Assembly: GCA_964517265.1 (NCBI GenBank)
Contig: CAZFBS010000001.1
Coordinates: 62,001 to 126,000 of the forward strand
Direction: 5' to 3'
Length of the DNA: 64,000 nucleotides
From: REEP01 sp964517265
GTDB taxonomy: Bacteria > Pseudomonadota > Alphaproteobacteria > Rhodospirillales > Defluviicoccaceae
Positions 51,901 to 59,996 of this stretch are shown one piece after another. The notes beneath the pieces were generated by a model that worked only from the letters and a program-made list of their open reading frames with translations, had not been told where the DNA came from and ran no database searches. A program made the translations under genes and the position numbers. Every line of letters begins with the position of its first letter. Positions within the stretch are counted from its first letter, which is position 1.

Positions 51901-52451
51901 TGAGGCGCTGGGTGATGGGGTCTTGGGTGATGGGGCGCTGGAGGATTGCCATCGGAAGCCTTGCCGTCGCGCTCATGGCTGCCGCGTGCGAGGATCCGAT
52001 GCAAACGCATCCGCGGCAGATGCTGCCTGTGGCCGATCCCGTTCCTGCCGGAAGTGTTCCTCGCGGAGCGCTTGCGCGTGAAGCGGCACTGGCCGCGCGC
52101 CCTCAGTCGCTCGACCGGATCATGCTCGAAGAGGGGCGCGCGCTTTACGACGCGCTCTGCTCCGTCTGTCATGGACGCACCGGGCGCGGCGACGGGATGG
52201 TCGTGCGCCACGGCTTTCCGGCCCCGCCATCCTTCCACGCAGCGCGCCTGCAGGCGATTACGCCGGAGCGGATCGTCAAGGTGATCAGCGAAGGCTCGGG
52301 GGATATGTCTTCGTACGCGAACCAGGTGGAGCCGAAGGATCGCTGGGCGGTGGCTGCGTACGTGAAGGCTCTTCAGCTCAGTCAGGCCTTTCCGCTTGAG
52401 GAGCTTCCGGAGCAGGATCGACGGGCGCTGCCGGAGGAGAGGGATCGGTGA
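51900..52451 (+). CDS. actE: Alternative complex III monoheme cytochrome c lipoprotein ActE
   Basis: A 183-residue protein with a signal peptide ending LMAAAC, a likely lipobox, and one heme site CSVCHGRTGRGDGM at about residues 85-98. Its distal ligand is probably a Met near SGDMSSYA. ActE is the terminal cytochrome of the complex and delivers electrons to the oxidase or a soluble carrier. The start at 51900 overlaps the actD stop as TAATG. The leader has a tandem copy of TGGGTGATGGGG (51909-51920 and 51924-51935), which produces several alternative ATGs. Confidence 0.88.
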   Translation: MRRWVMGSWVMGRWRIAIGSLAVALMAAACEDPMQTHPRQMLPVADPVPAGSVPRGALAREAALAARPQSLDRIMLEEGRALYDALCSVCHGRTGRGDGMVVRHGFPAPPSFHAARLQAITPERIVKVISEGSGDMSSYANQVEPKDRWAVAAYVKALQLSQAFPLEELPEQDRRALPEERDR

Positions 52452-53419
52452 GCGCCGAGTTGTGGGAAGCTTGGCTGCTGGCGTTCGTGGTGGCGACGGG
52501 GCTGGCGCTCGGCTGCCTGGGTCTGTTGATGATCGGTCATCTGCTCAAGGAGAGTTGGGTGCAGCCGCTGCGAGAGGAACTCGAGGCGGGCGCACGGACC
52601 CTGCCGCTCACGGTGCTGTTGGCGTTGCCGCTGCTGTTGGGCCTGAGCGATCTCTACCCATGGGCGCAATCCGGCTTTGCCGCCGAGAACACGATGCCCT
52701 CATACCGGGTTCACTATCTGCAGCCGACATGGGTTCTGGTCCGCGCCGCCGTCTTTTTCGCCATCTGGATCGGGCTGGCCTTCTGGATCGCGCGCCCCGG
52801 TACCCATCGCCGCGCCAGCGCCCTGGGGCTGGTTCTGCTTGCGCCGACGGTCACCCTCGCTGCAATCGACTGGATCGGCTCTCGCCAGCCGGAATGGTGG
52901 TCGAGCCTGTTCGGTATGGCGTTCGGGGTCAACCAGCTGCTCGGCGCATTGGCGCTGGCGTGCGTGGTGGACCTCGTCCGCCCCAACGCGATCCCGCTGC
53001 ATCGCGACCAGATCCGGGGTGTCGAAAAAACACTCCTGGCGCTGGCCCTGGTCGCCCTGTGGCTTTGGTTCTCGCAGTTCCTGATCGTCTGGTTGGGTAA
53101 TCTTCCCCATGAGGTGCAGTGGTATCTGGTTCGCCGAAACGGGTGGGGGATGCTCAATCTCGGCGTCGTCATTCCGGCACTTCTGGTGGCGATGGCGCTG
53201 CTGGTGCCCCGGGGCACGGGACGGCTGCGGATGTTGATGGCGTGCGGCCTCTTGTTGCTGCACCATCTCGCTTACATGACGTGGCTGATTCGGCCCGCGG
53301 CGACCGAACCCGCTCTGGGCTGGCTGGATCCGGTCACGCTTGTCGTTGTCGGTGTGGCATGGGGTGCCGTTTTCGTCTATGGCCTTCAACGGCAACCGGC
53401 CACGATAGAAACTCGCTGA
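52448..53419 (+). CDS. actF: Alternative complex III membrane subunit ActF
   Basis: A 323-residue membrane protein with nine or ten helices and sequence such as QPTWVLVRAAVFFAIWIGL and RNGWGMLNLGVVIPALLVA, which match ActF-type NrfD-like subunits. ActF and ActC form the quinol-binding membrane core. The GTG at 52448 overlaps the actE stop (GTGA). It is the last act gene: its stop is only 9 bases from the stop of the convergent cytochrome c gene, so transcripts from the two clusters probably overlap. Confidence 0.9.
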   Translation: MSAELWEAWLLAFVVATGLALGCLGLLMIGHLLKESWVQPLREELEAGARTLPLTVLLALPLLLGLSDLYPWAQSGFAAENTMPSYRVHYLQPTWVLVRAAVFFAIWIGLAFWIARPGTHRRASALGLVLLAPTVTLAAIDWIGSRQPEWWSSLFGMAFGVNQLLGALALACVVDLVRPNAIPLHRDQIRGVEKTLLALALVALWLWFSQFLIVWLGNLPHEVQWYLVRRNGWGMLNLGVVIPALLVAMALLVPRGTGRLRMLMACGLLLLHHLAYMTWLIRPAATEPALGWLDPVTLVVVGVAWGAVFVYGLQRQPATIETR

Positions 53420-53428
53420 GGGCGTCCC

Positions 53429-54016
53429 TCAGTTCCGTTCGGCCTTGGGAGCTTCGGTTTCGAGCAGCAGGTCCATCGCCCGCTCGATCGGAATGCGTGC
53501 CCGGTCCCGGGCAAGGCGCTCATATTCCTGAAGCAGGCGGTCTTCCTCGGCCCGAAGCGCGCCCAACTCCTCGCGCGGGGCGAGCGGGGGGATCGCGCCC
53601 GGCGGATAGACCGCTGCCTTGCCGGCTCCCAGAGTGTAGAGGTAGGCAGCGATATCCCGACTGTCCTGTTCACTGACGCCGAGGGGCGGCATCGCAGTCT
53701 CAGGCGCGATCGCCGGCGGGTCGATGATCCATTGCACCAAGTAACGCGGCCAATTCGGCCGGACACCAGCCACGTAGCCGCGGGTTGCAAAGTCCGTCAA
53801 CGGGGGTCCGACGGTGCCGCGGGCATTGCGGATGCCGGGGATGGTATGGCAGCCTCCGCATCCATAGGAGACGATGGCGATGGTGCCCCGCTCGGCATCT
53901 CCGCCCGCAACTCGCAGATGCGGCGGCGGCAACGGATCCTCGCAGCTGGCGATTGCGAGGCCCGCCGGCAGCAGGGCGATCAGAGCCAAACCAGCGCGTC
54001 TCATCCGGATGGGCAT
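53429..54016 (-). CDS. Monoheme cytochrome c of the oxidase cluster
   Basis: A 195-residue exported protein with a signal peptide and probable lipobox (LAIASC) at residue 25. One heme motif CGGCHTIPGIRN is at about residue 53; the distal Met is probably in ETAMPPLGVS. The C-terminal 60 residues are a charged helical extension (EEDRLLQEYERLARDR). It is the last gene of the minus-strand oxidase cluster and may carry electrons from ActE or be an extra oxidase subunit. The ATG at 54016 is preferred to TTG at 54022; an ATG at 54004 is also possible. Confidence 0.82.
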   Translation of the reverse strand: MPIRMRRAGLALIALLPAGLAIASCEDPLPPPHLRVAGGDAERGTIAIVSYGCGGCHTIPGIRNARGTVGPPLTDFATRGYVAGVRPNWPRYLVQWIIDPPAIAPETAMPPLGVSEQDSRDIAAYLYTLGAGKAAVYPPGAIPPLAPREELGALRAEEDRLLQEYERLARDRARIPIERAMDLLLETEAPKAERN

Positions 54017-54035
54017 CGTCAAAAGGTCCGGTCCA

Positions 54036-54386
54036 TCAGTGGCATGCCGCCGTGGGCAGGGTCAGCAGCCCAACAAACAGCGTCGCAAACAGGAAAAGGA
54101 TGCTCGTCATCACTGCGATCCGCGCCAGAAACAAAAGATCGGGCGACGCTTCGCGCTCGCGCCACGACCGCACGGCCACACTGATGATTGCCGCACCAAT
54201 AATGAAGGTTTCCAGGGCCACAATCCACTTGAGGACGCTGGCGCCGAGGAAGGTGATGCCATCCCACGCCCACAGGCACGCCAGCGAGACGAAGACATAA
54301 ACAAACAGGAAGTGCAGGCTCCACAGGACCGCTGGCGCCAGCAACTGAATGATCATTCTCCGCGTCCGGGAAGCGGGCACCATCAT
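54036..54386 (-). CDS. Small membrane protein, cytochrome oxidase subunit IV-like
   Basis: A 116-residue protein with three hydrophobic helices (about 17-38, 46-68 and 80-105), basic at the N-terminus. Position directly after the fused oxidase gene and size suggest a CtaF/CoxF-like accessory subunit; sequence similarity in this class is weak, so the assignment is by context. The first of two ATGs, at 54386, has GAGAGG 9 bases upstream. It begins 11 bases after the stop of the oxidase I-III gene. Confidence 0.6.
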   Translation of the reverse strand: MMVPASRTRRMIIQLLAPAVLWSLHFLFVYVFVSLACLWAWDGITFLGASVLKWIVALETFIIGAAIISVAVRSWREREASPDLLFLARIAVMTSILFLFATLFVGLLTLPTAACH

Positions 54387-54397
54387 TTTTGGGCCTC

Positions 54398-56953
54398 TCA
54401 AAACAGCCCGGGCGCGAGATAGACGAGGATGAACCCGATGATCCACACCGCGGCGCTATAATACCAGAAGCTCGCTGCGATCCGGACGGCGACATGGCGC
54501 TCGGCACAGAAGTCGCCCCGCCAGATGCGGGCGACCACCATCGCCGCCATGATCATCGCGATGATCACGTGTCCCCCCTGATAGCCGACGAATACGTGAG
54601 CCAGGGCGCCATAAGCGTGCTCCGTCGGGCCAAACGGGAACACCGAAACGGCGAAGGCCTGAAGCGCAACAAACACCGCGCCAAGAGCGAGTGCGCCAAT
54701 AGACCCGATCGCGAGGCGCTTGCGGTTGTCGCGCCGGATCCCGTCCACCCCCCATTTCATGGCAAGGGTGCTTGCCGCAAGCACCAACAAGGCAAGGCCG
54801 GCCGTCGACCATTCGAAATCCGGCGGATCCACTGCACCCCCGCGCGGCCACGCCGGAGCAAAGCTCCACAGAAACAGGTAGGAAAACACCAGGGATGCGT
54901 AGAGGGTTGCGTCGCCCAGCAGGGTGAGGATCAGCCCCTGCCAAGCGGGCGAGGTATTGATGCCGTGCGCATGCGGCAGCTGGGTGCCATAGCCTACTGC
55001 GATCATGGCGGGATGTGTGCGGTCGGGTTCAGGCCACATCCAAATGACGATAGCCACAACCGCGAACAAGGCGCCGACCGCCGCCAAAGGATAGATCTTG
55101 AGCAGGAAGCTGATAAAGAACACGGCGACGCAAAGTCCCGTCACAAGCGGAAGGTAGGTCGGGCCCGGCAGCTCGATCACCTGATCGGGCTGGGCGTGAA
55201 CCGTGGTGGAGCCCATCGTCAGTCGACGATCGGTCGGCGTCGCCAGGTAATGGCGACCCTGCTTGATCTCCTCGCCGAGCCCGATCTGGTCCCACAGCGG
55301 ATCGCGGCTTTCGATCAAGGGAATGCTGCGGAAGTTGTAGGAGGGCACCGGATTGTGAACCCATTCGAGCGTGCCGCCGCCCCAGGGGTTGTCTCCCGCC
55401 GGGACGCCGCGTCGCACGCTTTGCACGATGTTCGCAACCGCGACGAGTACGCCGAGGGCAAAGATGTAGGAGCCAACGGTTGCCACCAGATTGGTCGGTT
55501 CCCACCCGAGGCCGCCAGGGTAGGTGAAGACCCGGCGCGGCATTCCGAGCAGGCCGGTCCAGTGCAGCGGCAGAAAGGTGATATTGAAGCCGATGAACGT
55601 CAGCCAGAAGCTCCAGCGGCCGGCACGTTCCGAAGCGACACACCCCATCGTCGGCAGCCAATAATAAAGGCCCGCGAACAGCGGAAACAGCATGCCGCCG
55701 ATCAAGACGTAGTGGAAATGCGCAACGATGAACTGGGTATCGTGAACCACCAGATCGAACGGCGCGATGGCGATCATCACGCCGGTGAAGCCGCCAAGGA
55801 CAAAGATGAGGACGAAGCCGATCGCGAACAAAAGCGGTGTTTGCATCACCGGGCGGCCCTTCCACAGGGTCGCGATCAGTCCGAACACCTGGATCCCGCT
55901 CGGGATCGCGAACAGCAGCGTTGCGGCCGTAAAGAATGCGACCGGCAATTGCGCGATGCCGACGGCGTACATGTGATGGACCCAGACGCCGAAACCGAAG
56001 AAACCGGTGACCAGCGCGGCCAGCACGAACCAGCGGTAGCCGACGGTCCGGTGGCGTGCGAACGTCGGCACCAGCGACGTCAGCATTGCCACGCCCGGCA
56101 ACAGGATGATGTAGACTTCCGGATGGCCGAACAGCCAGAACAGGTGTTGCCACAATAGTGCATCGCCGCCCTGGGCCACGATGAAGAACGGCCAGTGGAA
56201 CGCCCTCTCCAGCTCGAGCAGGATGCTGCCGAGGATGAGCGGCGGGAAGCCGAACAAAATCATGAAAGCGGTGATCAGGGTGTACCAGGCGAACAACGGC
56301 ATCCGATCGATCGACATGCCGGGTGCGCGGGTTTTCAGTACGGCCACGATCAACTCGATCGAAGCGGAAATCGCCGAGATCTCGACGAAGGTGATCCCGA
56401 GCAACCAGAAGTCGATATTGAGGCCGGGCGAGAAGTGGTAGCTGGTGAGCGGAGGATAGATGAACCATCCGCCGTCCGGCGCCGATCCGAACAGCAGGCT
56501 GGAGAGCAGCATGGTGCCGCCGAACAGATAACACCAATATCCGAATGCGCTGAGGCGCGGGTAAGGCAGGTCGCGGGCCCCGATCATCAACGGCAGCAGA
56601 TACATCGCGATTCCTTCAAGGATCGGGATCGCGAACAGGAACATCATGATCGTGCCGTGCATCGTGAAGATCTGGTTGTAGGCGTCGTGACCCAGCAGTG
56701 TGTTGTCCGGCACGGCGAGCTGCGTGCGCATCACCAGGGCGAGAACCCCCGCAATCAGGAAGAAGATGAAGCCCGTGATGATGAAACGCAGGCCGACGAA
56801 CGTGTGGTTGACGGCGCTGACGCTGCGCAGGCCGGGCGGCGTCGTCCAGACCCGATCGAGTTCCGCCAGCGATTCCCGATCCGCCTCGCGCTTGCGAGCC
56901 CAATCACGGGGCGGAGCCACTCCGGGTCCGGTGATGCCTTCGGCGCCGGTCAT
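54398..56953 (-). CDS. Cytochrome c oxidase, fused subunits I and III
   Basis: An 851-residue fusion. Residues 1 to about 600 are heme-copper oxidase subunit I: HGTIMMF with heme a His99, WLFGHPEVYIILLPG at 274-287 (Cu-B His277, Glu279 and Tyr281), HHMY at 326 (two Cu-B His), and HFHYVL for the other hemes. The last 200 residues match subunit III helices. The K-channel lysine seen in PTGVKVF-type segments is Gln355 here (IPSGIQVF), and Asn residues of the D channel are replaced, although Asp128 remains. The start overlaps the ctaC stop (ATGA). It belongs to the caa3/A-type superfamily. Confidence 0.93.
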   Translation of the reverse strand: MTGAEGITGPGVAPPRDWARKREADRESLAELDRVWTTPPGLRSVSAVNHTFVGLRFIITGFIFFLIAGVLALVMRTQLAVPDNTLLGHDAYNQIFTMHGTIMMFLFAIPILEGIAMYLLPLMIGARDLPYPRLSAFGYWCYLFGGTMLLSSLLFGSAPDGGWFIYPPLTSYHFSPGLNIDFWLLGITFVEISAISASIELIVAVLKTRAPGMSIDRMPLFAWYTLITAFMILFGFPPLILGSILLELERAFHWPFFIVAQGGDALLWQHLFWLFGHPEVYIILLPGVAMLTSLVPTFARHRTVGYRWFVLAALVTGFFGFGVWVHHMYAVGIAQLPVAFFTAATLLFAIPSGIQVFGLIATLWKGRPVMQTPLLFAIGFVLIFVLGGFTGVMIAIAPFDLVVHDTQFIVAHFHYVLIGGMLFPLFAGLYYWLPTMGCVASERAGRWSFWLTFIGFNITFLPLHWTGLLGMPRRVFTYPGGLGWEPTNLVATVGSYIFALGVLVAVANIVQSVRRGVPAGDNPWGGGTLEWVHNPVPSYNFRSIPLIESRDPLWDQIGLGEEIKQGRHYLATPTDRRLTMGSTTVHAQPDQVIELPGPTYLPLVTGLCVAVFFISFLLKIYPLAAVGALFAVVAIVIWMWPEPDRTHPAMIAVGYGTQLPHAHGINTSPAWQGLILTLLGDATLYASLVFSYLFLWSFAPAWPRGGAVDPPDFEWSTAGLALLVLAASTLAMKWGVDGIRRDNRKRLAIGSIGALALGAVFVALQAFAVSVFPFGPTEHAYGALAHVFVGYQGGHVIIAMIMAAMVVARIWRGDFCAERHVAVRIAASFWYYSAAVWIIGFILVYLAPGLF

Positions 56954-57966
56954 TCGAGGCTCGCGAGGTAAGCGGTGAGAGCGTGCAGCGTTGGGCCGTC
57001 AAGGCCGTTGAACGAGGGCATCTTGTTGCCAGGCTTCATCTGCTGCGCCGCCACGATCCAGCCAGCCATGTTCCCGGCGGAGTTATCGAACATTCCGGCC
57101 GCCAGAGTGAGACGCCCGGCGATGTGGGTAAGATCCGGCGCGGTATCGCCCTCGGCACCGGTGCCGCGGATCCGGTGACAAGACCCGCATCCCGCGCTCA
57201 CGAAGGCCCGCTGACCCTGCTGCAACAGCGGATCGCGCGGCGTCGCGACCGGCCGTGACTCCTTGGCGAGCCACGCGGCGAATTCGTCGGGCGGCATGGC
57301 CACCACCGAGAAAGCCATGTTGGCGTGCTGGGCGCCGCAGAACTCGTAGCACTGGCCGCGGAACACGCCGGGTTCCTCCGCCTTCAGGGAGATCCGATTG
57401 ATGCGCCCCGGGATCATGTCGATCTTGCCGCCAAGTCGGGGAATCCAGAAACTGTGGATGACATCGGCGGTCGTCACGTCGATGTAGACCTGCTCGCCCA
57501 CTGGCACCCGGATCTCATTGGCGCTGATGATCGGGCCATTGCCCAAAGCACCGGCCGGATAGTGCACTTCCCACCAGAACTTGTGGCCGATGATCATCAA
57601 TGCCGGTTGGTCGGGATCCCGTGGCTGCGTCAGCCGCGGCAACTGCAGGCTGACAAGAAAGAAGACGACGATGGTAACGGCGGGAAAGACCAGCCCTCCG
57701 GCGATTATGATGTGCCCCGGCTTGATCGGACTGTCGGGTGCCGGCGTCCGGTAGAGAGCGTAGACCAATGCCGTCACCACCACGACGAACGCCGCCGAGA
57801 GGACCCAGAACAGAAACCACCAGAACGAAGCCAGCGCGCGGGCGCTTTCTCCACTTGGCTGCAGAGCCGATTGGCTCCCCTCGCAGCCGCCCACCAACAG
57901 CAGCAAACCTGCCCATGCAAGCACGCGTCCGCTCAGGAACCACCGGCCAGGGTGCGGCTGGTACAC
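56950..57966 (-). CDS. ctaC: Cytochrome c oxidase subunit II with fused cytochrome c (CtaC, caa3 type)
   Basis: A 338-residue subunit II. A lipobox GGC near residue 28 and two helices precede the cupredoxin domain. Copper A is bound by HSFW and the loop GQCYEFCGAQHANM. A C-terminal cytochrome c domain has the heme motif CGSCHRIRG near residue 258 with a likely Met ligand later. It receives electrons from ActE or the small cytochrome c. The start is GTG at 57966; an internal GTG 14 codons later is possible. Only 3 bases separate it from the GH15 gene upstream. Confidence 0.93.
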   Translation of the reverse strand: MYQPHPGRWFLSGRVLAWAGLLLLVGGCEGSQSALQPSGESARALASFWWFLFWVLSAAFVVVVTALVYALYRTPAPDSPIKPGHIIIAGGLVFPAVTIVVFFLVSLQLPRLTQPRDPDQPALMIIGHKFWWEVHYPAGALGNGPIISANEIRVPVGEQVYIDVTTADVIHSFWIPRLGGKIDMIPGRINRISLKAEEPGVFRGQCYEFCGAQHANMAFSVVAMPPDEFAAWLAKESRPVATPRDPLLQQGQRAFVSAGCGSCHRIRGTGAEGDTAPDLTHIAGRLTLAAGMFDNSAGNMAGWIVAAQQMKPGNKMPSFNGLDGPTLHALTAYLASLE

Positions 57967-57969
57967 GGT

Positions 57970-59802
57970 TTACGTCACGCCGTTCTCGGCGCGCTGCACA
58001 GCGGGGCCGCGTGCCGAGATCAGGTTGTTGGCGGTGTTGACCATTCCGATGTGGGAAAAGCCCTGCGGGAAGTTCCCGACCATGCGCTTGGCCACGGGAT
58101 CGTACTGCTCGGCAAGAAGGCCCACATCGTTGCGCAAGGCAAGAAGGCGTTCGAAAACCTCCACCGCTTCATCATGACGGCCCATCATCTGGTAAGTGTC
58201 GGCAAGCCAGAAGCTGCAGGCGAGAAAAGCCGCATTGCTGTCGGCAAGGCCATCGACACCGCCTTTCGCCTGATAGCGCAGCACAAAACCGTCGACGAGC
58301 AGTTCGCGTTCGATCGCGGCGACCGTGGCTTGGAACATCGGATCGCTCGGCGATAGAAACCCGACCTCCGCCATCAACAAAACGGATGCGTCAAGCTCGG
58401 TTCCGCCATAATACTGAACGAAGGCGTTCTTCTTCTCGTTGAAGCCGTGACGGTGGATATCCGTTCGAATCGTCTCGCGCAGGCGCTTCCAGTGGTCGAC
58501 CGGCCCCGGAAGTCCGAAGGCTTCGCTATCCTTGATGGCGCGATCGACCGCCACCCAGGCCATCAGCTTGGAATGGGTGAAGTGCTGGCGCTTGGCGCGG
58601 ACCTCCCAAATTCCCTCGTCAGGCTCGGTCCAGATTTTCTCCAGATGCTCGATCAGCAGCTTCTGCATGCGCCATTCATCGCCATGAATTTGCAGGTCGT
58701 ACTTTCTTCCGATGTGCAGCGCGTCCATGATTTCGCCGTACACATCGATCTGTAGCTGGGTGTAGGCGGCGTTGCCGATCCGGACCGGGCGACTGTCTTC
58801 GTAGCCTCTCAGCCAAGGCAACTCGAACTCGTTCAATCGACGCTCGCCGGCAATGCCGTACATGATGTTGAGGTCTCGCGGATTGCCTGCCTCTGCGCGC
58901 ATCAACCAGTCGCGCCATGCTCTTGCCTCCTCGCGATATCCCGAGGTGAGTAGGGCAAGGAGGGTCAGAGTGGCGTCGCGAATCCAGCAAAAACGATAAT
59001 CCCAGTTGCGCTCGCCGCCGAGGTGCTCGGGCAGAGACGTGGTCGGCGCGGCGATGATACCTCCTGTCGGCTGGTGCTGCAGCAGCTTCAAGGTGACCAG
59101 CCCTCGCACCTGGGCCTCATGCCAGCGATCGCTGATGGCCTCATCCCGCGGACAGCGCGACGACCATGCGCACCAGAAGTCTTCCGTTTTCTGAAGCAAC
59201 TGCTGGCAGTCTTGGTACGCCCCGCGCGGCCTGTGCGAGCGATGGTAGGACAGCCGGAAAGGAACGGAATCTCCTTCCTTGACGTGAAAGCGGCCGACGG
59301 TGGTGAAGTCTTCGCCGGCCATGAACACTTGCGTGTACACTTCAACGGCATCGGGTCCGGCCACGGCGCGCAGGCCGAAGTCCTCGCGCCGGACCCACGG
59401 AATGTGGCGGCCATAGCCGAACCGCAGAACGAGTTCCGTCCGCATGTTTACATGGCCGGAGTCGCCTCTGACGATGCGGACGACGTCGACGTGTTCCTCA
59501 TCTTCGGAAAGCGGCATGAAATCGATCAGCGTCACCACGCCGGTTTCGGTTTCGAAGGTCGTCTCCAAAATGGCAGAGCCTGGGCGATAACGCCGCCGCA
59601 CCTGTTTCACCTCAGTCTCCGGGGCAATCAGCCATCGCCCATTACCACGGGTGCCGAGCAGGGCAGCAAAGCAGGCATCGGAGTCGAACCGCGGCAGACA
59701 AAGCCAGTCGATCGACCCGGTATCGGCGACAAGAGCCGCCGATAGCATGTTGCCGATCAGGGCGTAGCCTTCGATGGGGCGAGCGACGACGCGATCCGGC
59801 AT
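57970..59802 (-). CDS. GH15-family glucoamylase/trehalase-like protein, catalytic base apparently replaced
   Basis: A 610-residue protein with the GH15 layout: an N-terminal beta domain (about 1-230) and an (alpha/alpha)6 barrel. ERNWDYRFCWIRDATLTL at about 264-281 lines the substrate pocket, and PDEGIWEVR (394-402) holds Glu396, the expected general acid. The expected base would lie in a D-E-G-(A/T)-F motif before LACSFWL; here residues 521-524 read DSNA, so position 523 is Asn. The ATG at 59802 has GGGAG 7-8 bases upstream. The gene ends 3 bases before ctaC, so co-transcription is likely. Confidence 0.82.
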   Translation of the reverse strand: MPDRVVARPIEGYALIGNMLSAALVADTGSIDWLCLPRFDSDACFAALLGTRGNGRWLIAPETEVKQVRRRYRPGSAILETTFETETGVVTLIDFMPLSEDEEHVDVVRIVRGDSGHVNMRTELVLRFGYGRHIPWVRREDFGLRAVAGPDAVEVYTQVFMAGEDFTTVGRFHVKEGDSVPFRLSYHRSHRPRGAYQDCQQLLQKTEDFWCAWSSRCPRDEAISDRWHEAQVRGLVTLKLLQHQPTGGIIAAPTTSLPEHLGGERNWDYRFCWIRDATLTLLALLTSGYREEARAWRDWLMRAEAGNPRDLNIMYGIAGERRLNEFELPWLRGYEDSRPVRIGNAAYTQLQIDVYGEIMDALHIGRKYDLQIHGDEWRMQKLLIEHLEKIWTEPDEGIWEVRAKRQHFTHSKLMAWVAVDRAIKDSEAFGLPGPVDHWKRLRETIRTDIHRHGFNEKKNAFVQYYGGTELDASVLLMAEVGFLSPSDPMFQATVAAIERELLVDGFVLRYQAKGGVDGLADSNAAFLACSFWLADTYQMMGRHDEAVEVFERLLALRNDVGLLAEQYDPVAKRMVGNFPQGFSHIGMVNTANNLISARGPAVQRAENGVT

Positions 59803-59996
59803 GTGATTCTCCCCCGGTGGGTTCCGGCGAGCAGCGGACAACGCGGCTCCCTACCCGTGACGACATGACGAACAACGGTTTCCGCGCCAACCTGTTCCCG
59901 CTCCCGAACAGGGATTGTGCTGCGAACGGCCAGCCAATCCACAAGCCCGCCGCCGTGAGCGCAGGAAGCGGGAGCGCCCTGCATCCCTTCCGGTTT

